Assembly: GCA_012295275.1 (NCBI GenBank)
Contig: CM022672.1
Span: 24,141,930-24,205,929, forward strand
Source: Chrysomallon squamiferum
Taxonomy: Eukaryota > Mollusca > Gastropoda > Neomphalida > Peltospiridae
Length of the DNA: 64,000 bases
Direction of reading: 5' to 3'
Under the pieces are notes generated by a model. That model saw only the letters and a program-made list of their open reading frames with translations. It did no database searches and had not been told where the DNA came from. Below are positions 24,173-44,779 of the stretch, piece by piece (the stretch's first letter is position 1; every line of letters starts with the position of its first letter). The position numbers were made by a program, and so were the translations under genes.

Positions 24173-27107
24173 CATTTTATTTTTTTTTTTTTTTTTTTTA
24201 TTTTTTTATTTTTTTTTTTCGCAATAATAACCACAATTGTTATTACTCCTGTATATATTCGGCTATTAAAAATGATTACATACGATTGAAACTCTTTTTA
24301 TATCTTTATACAAATCAGTTCTGAAAGTAAGATTTCCATGTTTCAGACTGATGCAGCGGAACAATCATTACATTAAATGATTTGTTTTTTAATATACTTA
24401 TTTATTAATTTAATTAATTTGTTTTGTTTTCTCTCTCTCTCTCTCTCTCTCTCTCTGAAGGTGAGCACGTTGATGCATTGTGTACATTTACTTGCAGATA
24501 AATTAAAGCACGTTTTCAGTATCTCAAAATATTATTTTAGGACAACTCATTTTTTTAAATAAATTTTTCTACTGAATGTATGTTTGTGTAGTTCTATATG
24601 CATTAATAATCTGTAAGTGTGTGTTAGTGTGTGTGTGGAAACTACTTTTAATATTTTATTACAAACATTTGACCAATTACTGTTTTCTGATGGAAGATTT
24701 AATCAATTTCTTATTAATAATTTCTGTTCTATGTCAGTGTTCATCCAGATAATTATACTGTTATAAAAGCAATAGATAATAAATAAAAATACTTTTTAAA
24801 ACTAGGATGGGTAAAAGTGAACAAACAAAGCAGTTAATAATACTAATCTACATTATTTTTATTCAGAATGGTAATTAAAATTAAAACAAAGGCATAATTA
24901 ATAAAAATAATAAAAATAAAAATAAATTATTTATTATTATTAATTATTATTACTGTTTAAGTTGTATACTTTACAGGGAATATATATAATCAGGAATTAT
25001 GTAAAAACCCTTACATTATCAGGTGTTAATAATTATGTGTATTGTCCGATTGTCCAAGTCATTATCTACAATCCCAGAAACATTATAAATAATATCTGAA
25101 AATTAGTCGGTTTTTTATACTTATTCTGTGATATTGATATATCTATTATCATATTATCGTAGTTACATTTTCCTATCCTATCAATAAAATACAATAAATG
25201 TACATTCTTTTGAAGATGGTTCTTAAATAAAGACTAGGCAACAGTTTTAAGCTATATGCAAAATATTCGGGTTAAACATAATTCCTGAGTTAATCAGACA
25301 TTATATATGTTACCTAAAACATTCAGGTTATACTCTGTAAAATATGTATCAAACAAAATATTCACTAATACTTCCTTATTCCTCACAAAAAACAAAAATT
25401 AAATAATAATTAAATAATAAGAATTTATTAAAAGTAATGTATGTTGTAAATCAAAATTCAGCATATTTATTTTTCTTGTTTATATTGTACAGTAAATTAT
25501 TTAAGAGGCATTTGTTACTGTTTATAGGTACACTACAGTATATTTATGTCAGTTAAGAAGTGAAAATATGGTGTGTCTGGAATGTATTATGTGTGTTATC
25601 TACATTAATTTCTTCATTTTGCTATTTCACTATCACTGAGGACCCCAAGTATATACATATTCAAATGCAGCAACCATTATACACAAACAGAGAAGTAATG
25701 GGCATCGGCATTTTAGACAGAGGAATTAAAAAAAAAAAAAGTGGTAAAAATTATTTCAAGGTAGGAAGCAAAACTTTCGGCTATATTGCCATGCTTAATA
25801 TACAGACAAGCTTTTAATCAAATTTTGTCATCTGAATTTATCCTAGATAGATTTTTTCATCTTAATTTATCCTAGATAGATTTTTTCATCTCAATTTATC
25901 CTAGATAGATTTTTTCATCTTGGCTTATCTTACACAGATTCTGTCATCTTGATTTATCCAAAACAAAATAATCATATTTGTTTATCCTATACAGATTTTT
26001 GCATTCTGATTTGTCCAAGGCAAACCTCTTGTTATATGCAGCTATCTTAAATCATAGTTTACAACATAACAATACATTTGTATTTTCATCAATATGATTT
26101 CATATGGCTTCATTTTTGGTAATTATAAATAAGATGGGGAAATTTTACACTAGAATTCTATCTAAATATATATCTGAAAAATATAATAAAATGAAAAACA
26201 AACATACCTAAGTTTTCATTTAGCACTATTATTTATTAATTTCAATCCATCTATCTGCTTATATATGCCATAATTATTATAAAATATAAGTCTATAACAC
26301 AAAAAAAAAAAAAAAAAATTAATATGTATTAAATAAAAAAAAAAGAGAAATGTCGTCAAATAGATGAAAACTGATGTATTACGTTTTATACTAGTTATTT
26401 AGAAAACCTTTATACATATTAGACAGGAAAGCTGCATCCAAAATATGCAGAAATTCTATCCAAAATATGCATACTTTGCATTTTATGTAGTAGGAACTAT
26501 ATAAAATCTAATTAACCATATCACTTCTATGTTGATTTATCACTACTTTAATTAAATGACACTAAGAAAACAGGCTATAATTGGAGGCAGCTTAAAATAA
26601 CAGTGAAGGATCGACAGCTATATTAATTATTTACACTTATCAGTCATAATTCAGTCTTACACACCAATGAATTTTGTCAAAATCTAATATTTTATAAAAT
26701 AAGGGTTTTAAAAATTAAACTATTTTATTAAAATATAATTACAGATTTCTTTTGAATGAATCTGATGATTCACACTATTGACAAACACACCTGAATCCAC
26801 CAGTGCTAGGTAAATTTGAAATGGTTAAGTTTTATTTTCATTTAATTCATTCTGAAAAGTCCAATCAGATCAGAATATAATTAATTAACAAAATTCAAAT
26901 AATATTTTAAAATATCATGTGTTTGTATGTGTTTGTATGTGTTTATAAGTAAAAAGTCATATTCCAAAATAGATTATATAGTTACAATAATCAGACACAA
27001 ACATACCGAAAAGAAGTTTGAATTAATTAAACAAAATATGTAAATATTAGAAAAATAGCATGATGTTCTGCTTCAAAATTCACATTTTTCTTTATTCACT
27101 GAACTGA
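23448..27107. other. Intergenic region of unit 2, repeat-rich
   Basis: No gene is supported. It holds TTA arrays (23562-23612), a poly-A/AAT tract (23730-23790), ATT and T-rich tracts (24100-24222), a TC run (24431-24458) and a minisatellite (25828-26017). Most of it aligns with 8040-10740 and 13590-13680 of unit 1. The open frame at 25560-25817 is matched by broken sequence in unit 1, so it is unlikely to be coding. Confidence 0.65.
25828..26017 (+). repeat. Minisatellite, about 29-30 bp period
   Basis: Five to six diverged copies of a unit like tcatcttaatttatcctaga starting at 25828, 25858, 25887, 25916 and 25944. Unit 1 has fewer and more diverged copies at about 9413-9530. Confidence 0.85.
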
Positions 27108-33268
<6,161 letters not shown>

Positions 33269-33271
33269 TGT

Positions 33272-33709
33272 TCTGTAAAAAAAATATGTATAAAAATTAA
33301 TAAATATATAATGTGTCATTTTAAACGTTATTCTTGTAGGCCACTTGGTAAATTGCTTATGTGGAATTGTATGCAGATTCCATAAAAAAAAAATATCATT
33401 CTGTAGTCAGTTTTTGTGAGCATTTGATTCACATTTTCAGATTGCAATTGAACAAATTATTATAAACATGCTTTTGTCTATGCATATGGACATAATGGAT
33501 GTCTGATTATTTTTGAACGATTGTGAATAGACAAAGTTCTATAACAGTTCATTCTGACTGCATATATAACCATATAAGAATTTGTTATAAATTATTGTTT
33601 AAAAATAATAATTGATGTTATGCATTATTTGAAATAAGGACAGTTGAAGTAAAGATGTTTGAATTGAAACAACTGCATCAAAATAACGAGTGAAGAGAGT
33701 ATCTGAATG

Positions 33710-33713
<4 letters not shown>
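33272..33713. other. 5' intron of the deltex-type gene
   Basis: Begins at the acceptor before the RRM-like exon (33273-33275). No coding. It matches 17640 and then 19273-19640 of unit 1 across a gap. Confidence 0.5.

Positions 33714-33780
<67 letters not shown>
33714..33780. repeat. (GA)n microsatellite
   Basis: About 33 GA units. Unit 1 has a short interrupted GA run in the same place (19671-19690). Confidence 0.97.
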
Positions 33781-33784
<4 letters not shown>

Positions 33785-34035
33785 GTCATAAACAAACAAA
33801 AAATTTATACTATAACTATAAGCAACGTGCATATTCATTTTATTCAGCAAAAAAGTGTGACGTGTGTGACATATTTAAATGAGGTCGTTTCTTAAGAAAC
33901 ATATCAACAAATCTTTGATTAATCCTGGAAAGTCGAACTACTTCAATTACTAATTGAATTAGTCAATTACTACATAACATAGTGATTAATCAAATATATT
34001 AAACTGTTAATCTACCAATAAAATTTAAGACTCAC

Positions 34036-34270
34036 CAATATGCTAACACACTGATGAAGTATTCATGTTTTATTGGCGGTTTGGGAGTTACATGACTCAG
34101 CTTGCATTGGTACGTAGAATCGAAACCAACAACAAAGCTTGACACAGTGCCAAAAGTTTCTACTTCCTTGCAATTAAATGAAAAAGAGTTATCTATTCTT
34201 ACGGTTAGGCCTAGAAATCGGACGCATAATGTAGAAGTAATATTCTGGCATAACTTTTTATATAACATTC
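34036..34270 (-). other. Probable 5' untranslated exon of the deltex-type gene
   Basis: On the minus strand cagtgtgttagcatattg is followed by the donor gtgagtctt after 34036, and the same donor is kept in unit 1 (19916). The RRM-like exon starts with an acceptor 4 nt before its ATG, so an upstream exon is required. The transcription start is unknown; the upper limit is a guess. Confidence 0.4.
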
Positions 34271-34666
34271 CTTACAGGCTATGCTTTAGAACATTCATAT
34301 TTCTGTCTGTATTTAAAAGCTTCAATTTTCGAAATATTTCGAATACTGATTTTCAATTAACTATTGGTCTATGGGCTCTCTCTCTCCCTCTAAATTTATT
34401 GGACACAATCCAACGGTAGGGCCGAAGATATCAACATGAGAGAGCATGAAATGATACCGAAATCGAACCGTCAGCGAATTTCTCAGCACCTAACATTCGC
34501 TGAAAATCAGCATTGAAAATGCCGCTTTTTAGCCTTTTGATCAAATAGTAAGTAGAAACTGACTGCTAATCGATAGAGGTCCGCCGTGGAGAAAGTTTTG
34601 CCGACAGTCTGTCGTTATCATATGAAAAGAATCACAAGAAAGATGATGATAATGATGATGATGATG

Positions 34667-34701
<35 letters not shown>

Positions 34702-35139
34702 GTATTAGTAGTGATACTGATGTATGATCGTTGTAGTCTATTTACCTGCAAAACGTAACAAATGGTTGATGACAAGCGCTGATACATTCGTTACACGCAT
34801 TATTTTGGAATTAATGTGAATAGACATAAAATACTCGTTCATTCTGATCGCATATAATTCTATAAGAATTTGTAATAATTATTCTTTAAAAAAAATATGC
34901 CTTTCTTTAAATAAGACAAATTAAAATGAAAATGGCTGAAGGGAAATATAACTGCATTAAAATGCTTTTATATGAAAATGATCATTGTGAATTGGACATA
35001 AGAAACATTAATAATAATGTTCACTATACATCTGTTAAATAGATGTACAGCAATAGATAATATCAACGAGTTAGATTTTGTTTCAGCATATTTTTTAATC
35101 ATTTATACGGTATTGTTCCATTATTTTTATTTTTTATTT

Positions 35140-35177
<38 letters not shown>

Positions 35178-35183
35178 AACTTA

Positions 35184-35234
<51 letters not shown>
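35140..35234. repeat. Poly-T tract and (AAT)n microsatellite
   Basis: About 30 T residues, then unique sequence, then about 15 AAT units. Confidence 0.95.
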
Positions 35235-35300
35235 CTGTGTCCGTGTCTAAATGTATAAAAGACTCGATTTTCAAGTCGAAATTTGGATCTATTGGCCTCG

Positions 35301-35337
<37 letters not shown>

Positions 35338-37380
35338 GTATGTATATGTGTGTGTATATATATATTATTATTATTGTTGTTGTTGTTAGTTGTTGTTAAT
35401 TTCATGTATGTATATGTTGTTATTATTATGAGGTATTGTGTCAATCATTACTGTTGTTGTTTTGGTTAGACTAAATCAGTTAATTCTTCACAAGATTATT
35501 CCCATAATAATTGTATTTGAAAATTAATGTTACATATTTTTTCTTCTTTTCACAAAACTGGAAAAATATTATTCATTCAACAACACTTCTTTTTCTTCTT
35601 TAATGTAATATGTATCATCTGATTATATACCATATCGACCTCTGTAACCTATACAAAGATAAAATCAGTCCTGATTAACAATGAACAAAGAAAAAAAAAG
35701 ATGGGCTACGTTTATATTCAACATTTTTTGCTTCTTTTTTGTTGTCAAAATCACGTTACCTTGCTAGCTTTTTACTTTACATGAAGTGTCGTTGTACACT
35801 TTGTGTCATTAAACTAGGTCACAGAATTCTTAAACACAACCGTCTTGTTATAGATAGTCATAAACAAGCTTGTAAATGCCGCAGACCAGGATTTTAAATG
35901 ATACAAATAAAAGGTTGTCGCCCAGGGCAAAAAACAATGTTTCGATTATTTGCTACAACTCTACGACACCTCTTTACATGGTAGAAAGGCCATTTTAGAT
36001 CTACTGAACACAAAGAAAAATAAGAAACAAGTTTATTAGGTAATTTCAAATTACAGTTATTTAATTTTATTCTAAATGGAATAACAACCTTGCCTAATAA
36101 ATTTTATAAATATGCACAGTTTTTTATATAAATTATTTTGGATGTACCACAATTACGACTTCTGTCGTTTAGTAAATATCATTTTTTCCGTGTTTTATAA
36201 GAGGGAAGAGTTATTACACTGCCTTAACAAATATTCCAACAGTATTCTGTGTTATAAAAATTGCAAGTCGAACACAGGCACATCATGTATGCGCCACTGT
36301 GTACGCGATAATTTTATTTAATTTATAAATTTATGATATCAGTATTTAAAAGGTCCAGACTAATGTGAAGATCGGTACATTTGGTCCTGCGAAATACCAA
36401 ATTACTATAATATACTGTACTCAAGCATAATATTTAATCCTTATGGGCGAATAATCACATGATTAATAGTCATTCGTGAAGCTTTTGAGATACTTCACAT
36501 TCATTCTCATTTTCTCTCTTTTGATCATAGTCATTCAGTCAGCCGGCCATTTATTGTTTTTTCCTTTTAAATTCGTAAATTCATTACTGAAAAATAAATA
36601 CTTTATCTACATGATGGTGAAAATTAAGGTTTGAAATGCGAACAAATTTAATAAAACTATTTCTAGCTTTTTATTTCTTGACGTTTTTTATTTTTTTATT
36701 TGTTTGTTTGTTTTCTTTCCTTCTTTCCTTTTTGCTTTGATACTGCTTTATGTTAAGTAAATTAAGATGACTGGACTTTTTATCAAAGGATCAATTCTGT
36801 TACAACAATTTTAAACAGGCAAATATATCAGAAATAAATTATCTGTTTTAATGAAGCCTAAAGACAAAATAACGATATTTTGCAAGAAACAGCCTTAAAA
36901 TTATTCGAATTATTTGGATGTCTCACATCATTATTTTTATAATAATATTCTGATTGTTTGGGCTTTTTGGGTTTAGTTTTTTTTTTCTTTTCTTTTCTTT
37001 GTTCTTCTCTGGCGTATTTAGTACTTCTTTGTTCATTCTTATGTTACAGAAGAAGAAGAAAAAAATAATACAAGATGTTAGATGTATATTTTTGCACGCA
37101 TTTTACATAGCCTGTATAATGTTTTTCTGGAAAATCCATTACTGACATAAACTCTGTGATTTCTGGAGCATGGTTAACGTAGACATGAGTTAAATAACAA
37201 AAAGTAATACATTTGTTTTTACCCAAACAAATTTAACTGTCTGGCTTTTTTGGTTTATTTTCCTGAAGTTTGCAACATAATAATATTACTTTCGAAAGCT
37301 CTTGTCCGAAGAGCGCTGTCGTTGTGTAAAGGTCTAATGCCGTCGTACATAGAAAATTCAGTTAAGTATGCAGGTATCAA

Positions 37381-37383
<3 letters not shown>

Positions 37384-37421
<38 letters not shown>
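37384..37421. repeat. Poly-A tract
   Basis: About 38 A residues. It could be the tail of a retroposed sequence on the plus strand; the preceding 150 bp (cgaaagctcttgtccgaaga and so on) is unlike its surroundings but unidentified. Confidence 0.7.
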
Positions 37422-37424
<3 letters not shown>

Positions 37425-38001
37425 AAATATAGGTTAGCTTACATAAACCTGTGCTGGTTGTTAACCTCAGAGCGAATGGAGAAAATTGGTTTTAGGTCAA
37501 AGTGACATTCGGTTCAGTTAACCCGAATGCCGGGATAGCTTTCGTAAACTCTACAAATTTCCTTTATCATACAGATAATAAATAAGTTAAATCTCTATAA
37601 AAAAAAAAACAGTTACAGGTTTAGAATAATTTATATCTTTTTGTTGACATGAATTCAGATAAATACATACATTTTCGTGAAATTAATTATCACTGAATTT
37701 TTATATATTAACAATAATTAGACTGAACATGGTATACCGATTTTCAAACATAAAAAAAATAAAAAAATACAACATCATTTTAATTTGTCCACAAAAATTA
37801 CTAGAAATAATATGGTATGAATAATAATATATATAGGGATTAACAGGTTTTAAGATATCAGCTTCAGTCGGTGAAGTCAACGCAATAATTATGAAGAATC
37901 GTTCAAATAATATAAATGTCTGAAAGAAATCACTTGAAAATAATGTTTCAAAGATGTTCCACTTTTCTGAATTTTCTATCCGTTGTCTGAAATAAAAATA
38001 A

Positions 38002-38002
<1 letters not shown>

Positions 38003-38064
<62 letters not shown>

Positions 38065-38105
38065 TATTATTATTATTATTATTATTATTATCATTATCAT
38101 CATCA

Positions 38106-38154
<49 letters not shown>

Positions 38155-38172
38155 GTTGATGATGATGATGAT
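38003..38172. repeat. Palindromic (AAT)n-(ATT)n compound microsatellite
   Basis: About 19 AAT units run straight into about 30 ATT/ATC units, so the two halves are self-complementary and can form a long hairpin. GAT triplets close the array. It yields artefactual poly-Asn/Tyr frames. Confidence 0.95.
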
Positions 38173-38953
38173 GTTTCAAAATAAAGTATTGATTTAATGT
38201 GATTTTCTTTTCTTTTGTTTTTTAATTTTATTATTTCTCTTTAAAAGAACGGGAAAAAGAAGAAAAAGAAGAAAGAAAAATGAAAATAGTTTCTATGAAA
38301 CTGTATGTAATCGTGCGCGAAGCCAGGGGTCATTATCAAACCAGCAACATAAATGGTTATACAGACATGGGATCTGTCAGACAAACATACTAATGACTTT
38401 ATTAGCACGTCTGTGACAGACAGGTTAGCGAATGACAAAGTCATAAACTAAAACAAAGTTTGTTTGAAAACGTATAAAAGATAATTATTAAACAATTTGG
38501 ATATCGTTTTCATATAGATATTAATTTTTCTTGGGTTATGCTTTAGATACTTTAAAATTTTCAGTTTAAGTGGTTCGAATAAACAGTTTCACCAAAGCAT
38601 AGAAAATGAAGTTAGTTCTTTTTCTAATATTTCAATAATTATTTAATATTTTCAGAATTAACGAATACTAATTAATTTAATTTTATTCTAAAACGGATTT
38701 AAACATTTTCATGAGATTTTCACGCATTGTCTGAACCATGTGCGTGATCATATAGCATTTGATCACTTACCGTTACTTCAAAACCTACGGATGTAACCCT
38801 AATATTTTTGAACTGGTAATTTATGTTTCTTTTTGTTAGTTCCGAACTTTAACAAACAAACAAACAATAAATAAATAAATAAATAAATTATACTGACGAA
38901 ACATCAATTTTACCAAAGAAAGGTTTGTTAAAGGGTCTTTAAATCTTTACTCA

Positions 38954-40158
<1,205 letters not shown>

Positions 40159-40856
40159 TTTCTAAAACATCCAATACAAATATTTCTGGGTGGAAAAAGA
40201 GAGAGAAAGAAAAAGTAAATAAATAAATAAATAAATAAGAAAAGAACAAGACGATAAAATATCTATCTATCTGTCTATATATATATATATATATATTACA
40301 CTTGCTGTTATTTCGTTATTTTTATGATTCTATATAAGTGAACATATCTATTAACAAAACCAATGTTTTAATCAAGGCCAATATATTTCAGCTTTGATCA
40401 AAACATTAATTTGCACGATATATGATAAGACAAAAGAGTGATAAATTGTGACAAAATAACTACCGGATATGTGTATTAAAAGATGGAACTTTCCTAGATC
40501 GACTTAAAACAAATAATAATTTCCTAAATTCCATCAAGACCTTTGCCGTTGTAGAAGATTTGGAAACTACAGATAGTCCACTAACCGCGGCGTTTGCGCC
40601 ATACGTCCGCTCTTATTTACGTCTGGGAAAATAACAACAGCAAACAAATTTTTTAAATAAAAATTGAAAGAGAAAGGATAAATAAAAATTACTGATAATG
40701 TGCCTACTGTAATATGTGCTGTCTAGATGGGCTATGCTGCAATGCCCTAGTTGGCCCAGCGCCGGATAGTATTTCAAAATTAAAGTAACGTAAGTAAATT
40801 TCGAGTATTGACCATTCCTATGACCGGTCAGAACGTTAGGGGAATGTATACATATA

Positions 40857-40977
40857 CATATGCTAGTAACAGTAAACTGTAATATTTATCCTAGGCATCC
40901 ATGAATCAGTATTATATTATATTCATAATTCATTGATACCTTGGATAAATATTACAGTTTACTGTTGCTAGCATATG
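40857..40977. repeat. Foldback/hairpin element
   Basis: Arms 40857-40906 and 40928-40977 are inverted complements over 50 bp with about five mismatches (core taaatattacagtttactgt) and a 21-base loop. Possible MITE. Confidence 0.88.
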
Positions 40978-41437
40978 TACCTTGACCCAATTTTGAGACA
41001 CTTAAAATGAGGTGTTAAAAATAGTTATTTTTCATTTAAAGGACCACCGCAGGGGATGTAAATATAAATGCAGGATGGATGGATATGATTATGCAAACAG
41101 AGAAAATACAATATGTAATTATTAATCGCATAAAAATTATGCTTCATTTTTCACGCTGGCTTGAGTGTAGGCTTCTCATAAGCATTGGGTTATTATCATT
41201 CGACAGTGGATTACAATCTATGCAAGTGGCGCCCAAACAGAATGAATATTTCCTTTTATTTCACTTTTTGACTTAATATGGCTGACAGAATTTGAGGATA
41301 CTGTATTTTTAACGAGGTGAACAAGCAATATCCTATTTCTATAATGAATCAAGTAACCTCAGTTAAAGGTATTTAAATCGCAAAGAAAACTATCCCTTAA
41401 TCTTCTGTTTCTTTTCTTTTGTTTGTTTGTTTTTTTC

Positions 41438-41439
<2 letters not shown>

Positions 41440-41482
<43 letters not shown>
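41440..41482. repeat. Poly-T tract
   Basis: About 42 T residues, possibly the reverse-complement tail of a retroposed sequence; nothing recognisable is attached. Confidence 0.9.
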
Positions 41483-41487
<5 letters not shown>

Positions 41488-42237
41488 AAAGTAAAGTTTC
41501 ACGTCACTGTTCGGTTTAGTAACAATATCGCTACTCCATAGATACTGTAGCAGAGTAGAGTTTGCTTTTATTGATATCGTATATTATATTATGTTCTTTG
41601 CAACAAACTATTGAACATCGATTAGTGGCAGAACAGCTCTATACAAAATAGGGGAATATGTCCTTATTCTGATTGTTTGTGGTTTCTTAGTTTCCTTTAT
41701 TTATTTTATATTTCAACATGAATTTTGGAACATATATTTTTGACAAATTAAATAAATTTAGTAAACGGCTCTCTTCTTCAGCATGTTAAGAATAAAAATA
41801 CGTTCCAAATAAAATTTAATTAAAACTGCTTAAATTAAAACAGGAACATTATTATCTTTTAACCTGATAAGGAATATCGAAATATAAAATGTGCAATTTT
41901 AACCTCAGTGATTTCCTGGTTACTTTATGGCTTATGATATCAGTTTTGTTTTTGGACTGCATTTGAAGATCGAATCCGGAAATATATCAGAAATAAAGTT
42001 TGGCAATTTTGAGGAAAATATTAAAAATTAATTAAATTATAAAGTCTACGAAGTATATGTTTTCCTAAGATCAGGTAACGTGAAATTACTGGATTTGTTA
42101 TTATCTTTAATTTTGAATTTGAATTATATAGTATAGATAAATATCTAACAAAACAGAATATGGATGCTGTTTATAATCTCTACTTGGAATAAATTTTAAG
42201 AAAGTACATAGTAGCCAACCAAACAGCTATCTTCTAT

Positions 42238-42468
42238 TTGAAGTATTGTGGGAATGTGACATATTTCAATATATTCAAAGATATTAGATTACATAGATAT
42301 AAAGCATTTGTCGAAAAGAGAATGAGTCTCCAAGAGAAAGCACTCCATACTCTGCTACCCATACCTTCTGACGCAATTAACGTTTCTATTACAAAGATGG
42401 CTTTTGTCAGGGACCGACAACCAATGGTATCAATGATTTTTCTGGATTATGCTTTTTTCCCAAAGTAA
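42238..42468 (+). other. Orphan exon-like open frame
   Basis: An open stretch of about 76 codons without simple-repeat content (RMSLQEKALHTLLPIPSDAI, then FLDYAFFPK) runs exactly into a good donor (cccaaa then gtaagtc). The first codon is TTG, so it is not a start; it would be an internal exon. No partner exon or homologue is recognised. It may be a chance frame or a gene relic. Confidence 0.22.
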
Positions 42469-43334
42469 GTCACCGGTCGAGTCTGAATGGATATGTACAT
42501 GTTTCTATTGAATGGGTTATAATACATTTTTATAAAAATAAATAAATAAATAATCTAAGACAAATAAAAATAAAAATATTCGTTGCAAAAAGCAATGACA
42601 TGATAAACTACATGAAAATATATAATGTATACAGCAAGTAATGGATTAACATTTGATATAGTACTGTATTTTCAAACTGACTACATCTTTAAAGATTTCG
42701 TTTTACTACTTCCATAAGAAGCTTCCATACCGGGTTGGAGTATATGCATTCACGAACTGAAGTCAAGTACATGACATTATGGCTTTGAAGAAGCATTATT
42801 TCTTAAATTTTGAAATTCTTATAACAAAAAGAACCTTTCTGAATTTGTAATAATATAAACTTCTTTCTGTCTTTGTTATCAGTTTCTCCAATATAGTCAA
42901 TAAAAGATGAAAATAAAATATAATAATAATTATAAATTAGGTAGATTTCATTAATTTTTCCTATACTGAATACAAAAGGGAAAAGGATCAATAGTATTTT
43001 CCGGAACTAGGAAAATGACGTATCAGTCGCAAACAGTCAATTTGTAAAAATGTAATTGCTGACATTTATTTTAAGATGAGACGTCTTATAATTGTAGTAT
43101 ACTTTACGAATTCGATCTTAAATCACATTCCCAAAGCAAATAATAAATTTAGATACATCACATTTATTTCGTGATATTCAAGACTTGTAAATGGAAAGAA
43201 TTTATTCATTTTCACTCCCAAAAGAAAAACCAAGAATGCTGTCAAAAGTTATCCTAAACTGATTGGGATGGTTATATATTATAGCTTTTATTGTCTACTC
43301 CAATAAACTGTTTACTCATTAACTTTTTTAAATT

Positions 43335-43344
43335 TATATATATA

Positions 43345-43393
<49 letters not shown>

Positions 43394-43395
43394 TT
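43335..43395. repeat. (AT)n/(TTA)n microsatellite
   Basis: Short AT run followed by about 16 TTA units. Confidence 0.95.
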
Positions 43396-44464
43396 AAACC
43401 CTTAGTTATATGATCCGAATGCTTTGAATCTTGTTCCAAATAAAAAATAAGATGAAGTGAAACAGATATTGTACCAATTTTGTATTAAAGTGCTAGGTAA
43501 TTCATTTACCAGAAAACAGACATTCCAATAAAGGTTTCTACTACATCTACATACTCACAAACAACGTCTGTTTATATCAGCATGAATGATTCTTTTTTAT
43601 ATTGACATAAATATATATATATATATTTACATGTATTAAATAGGCCGTATACAAAAGTTATAATACATACAATAATTAATATAAACAAAAATAAATTACT
43701 AAAACAAACAGAATGAGAACTATAATAAGGATGGGCAAACACGTCACCAAAGTTTTAACTTGATAACCTCTATCTTCGATCACGCAGTGACCTTTGTCCT
43801 TAAAACGAAGTCTGCCATTTGTCTTCCGTATTTTTTCTCCAGTGTTAGATATAAATCTGTTATACTTAACATATATGAGGGTATGTTATTATATATATAT
43901 ATATTTTTTTTATATATATAATTTGTTTTATGAAAAAAGTACGTAAAACTAAATAACAAACTGCTAATAAGTTTGATAGAGCATACCAAACCCGAAACAT
44001 TGTGTTATCGTCTGGTTCAGTTCAATACTATTATCTAAATATTAGTAACAGATTATAAATCCCCGACAGACTCACCACACTATTTAACGGATATATTATA
44101 TATGTATCTTTAATTCTTTTTATATAAACTTTCGTATTAATTTATATAGAAGATTTGCCTTTAATAGTGGAATGAACCAAAGCTATGTCAACACAAAAAT
44201 TATTCAAAATAGAACAAAAGATACTGAAATAAACAATTAGGTATAATTAATAGTTTTATTTCATAATTCCAAACAATGTTTTGTTGTTGTTGCTCTTGTA
44301 AGATTGTGACAAATTATTGTTAAGACATTTGAATATACTTATCTAACTGAAATAATGATTTCACTGATTATAATAATGTGTTTTTAATTATTCTCTAAAT
44401 TCTGAACTTTGTCTTTAAAATTATGTCACTGTCTGAGAAGAAACCAGTTATATGTGTGTGAATG

Positions 44465-44628
44465 CACACATTTTTCTATTATTATTTAAAATATTTCTTA
44501 TTACTTATTATATATATATATCATCTAAACTAATTATACTGTTACTGTAATGCATTATTCTTACTAACCATAGTGTTTTTTTCTACTAAGTAAAAATAAA
44601 TATTTTAAATAATAATAGAAATGTGTGT
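44465..44628. repeat. Inverted repeat with about 80-base loop
   Basis: Arms 44465-44507 and 44587-44628 are complementary (core ctattattatttaaaatatt). The outer arm ends in CA/GT dinucleotides that continue into a GT microsatellite (44615-44642). Confidence 0.75.
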
Positions 44629-44771
44629 GTGTGTGTGTGTGTTCTTCCTACTAAATGGATTTTCTCATTTCGATAACAGCTTTAAATTCTGCTTGGTTGC
44701 AGAACAAAAACAAACGTTCCTGCAAATTTTAATATGTAAATTGTTGTTTAGATAGTAGTGAACATGTTCAT

Positions 44772-44779
44772 TGACGTCA
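44772..44779. promoter_or_regulatory. Perfect CRE palindrome upstream of polyamine oxidase
   Basis: TGACGTCA lies 267 bp upstream of the ATG of the polyamine oxidase gene. This is the full consensus site for CREB/ATF factors. Function is inferred from position only. Confidence 0.4.

Larger units (their letters stand above)
34376..38953. other. Gene-poor, microsatellite-rich stretch
   Basis: No gene is supported. Bases 34800-34960 repeat a segment seen at 19461-19640 and 33521-33690, a third fragment of the duplication. Other contents are a GAT/TTA array (34645-34700), poly-T and AAT (35140-35234), TA/TATG runs (35300-35350), poly-A (37384-37421) and AAT/ATT arrays near 38.1 kb. Open frames at 36112-36321 and 38241-38444 show no recognisable domain. 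Confidence 0.65.

Noticed and set aside
25560-25817. 85-codon open frame
   Set aside because: The homologous region of unit 1 (about 9190-9400) does not preserve the frame, so it is not under coding constraint.
36954-37226. Open frames on both strands near 37.0-37.2 kb
   Set aside because: Driven by T-rich low-complexity sequence, overlapping each other on opposite strands, with no domain.
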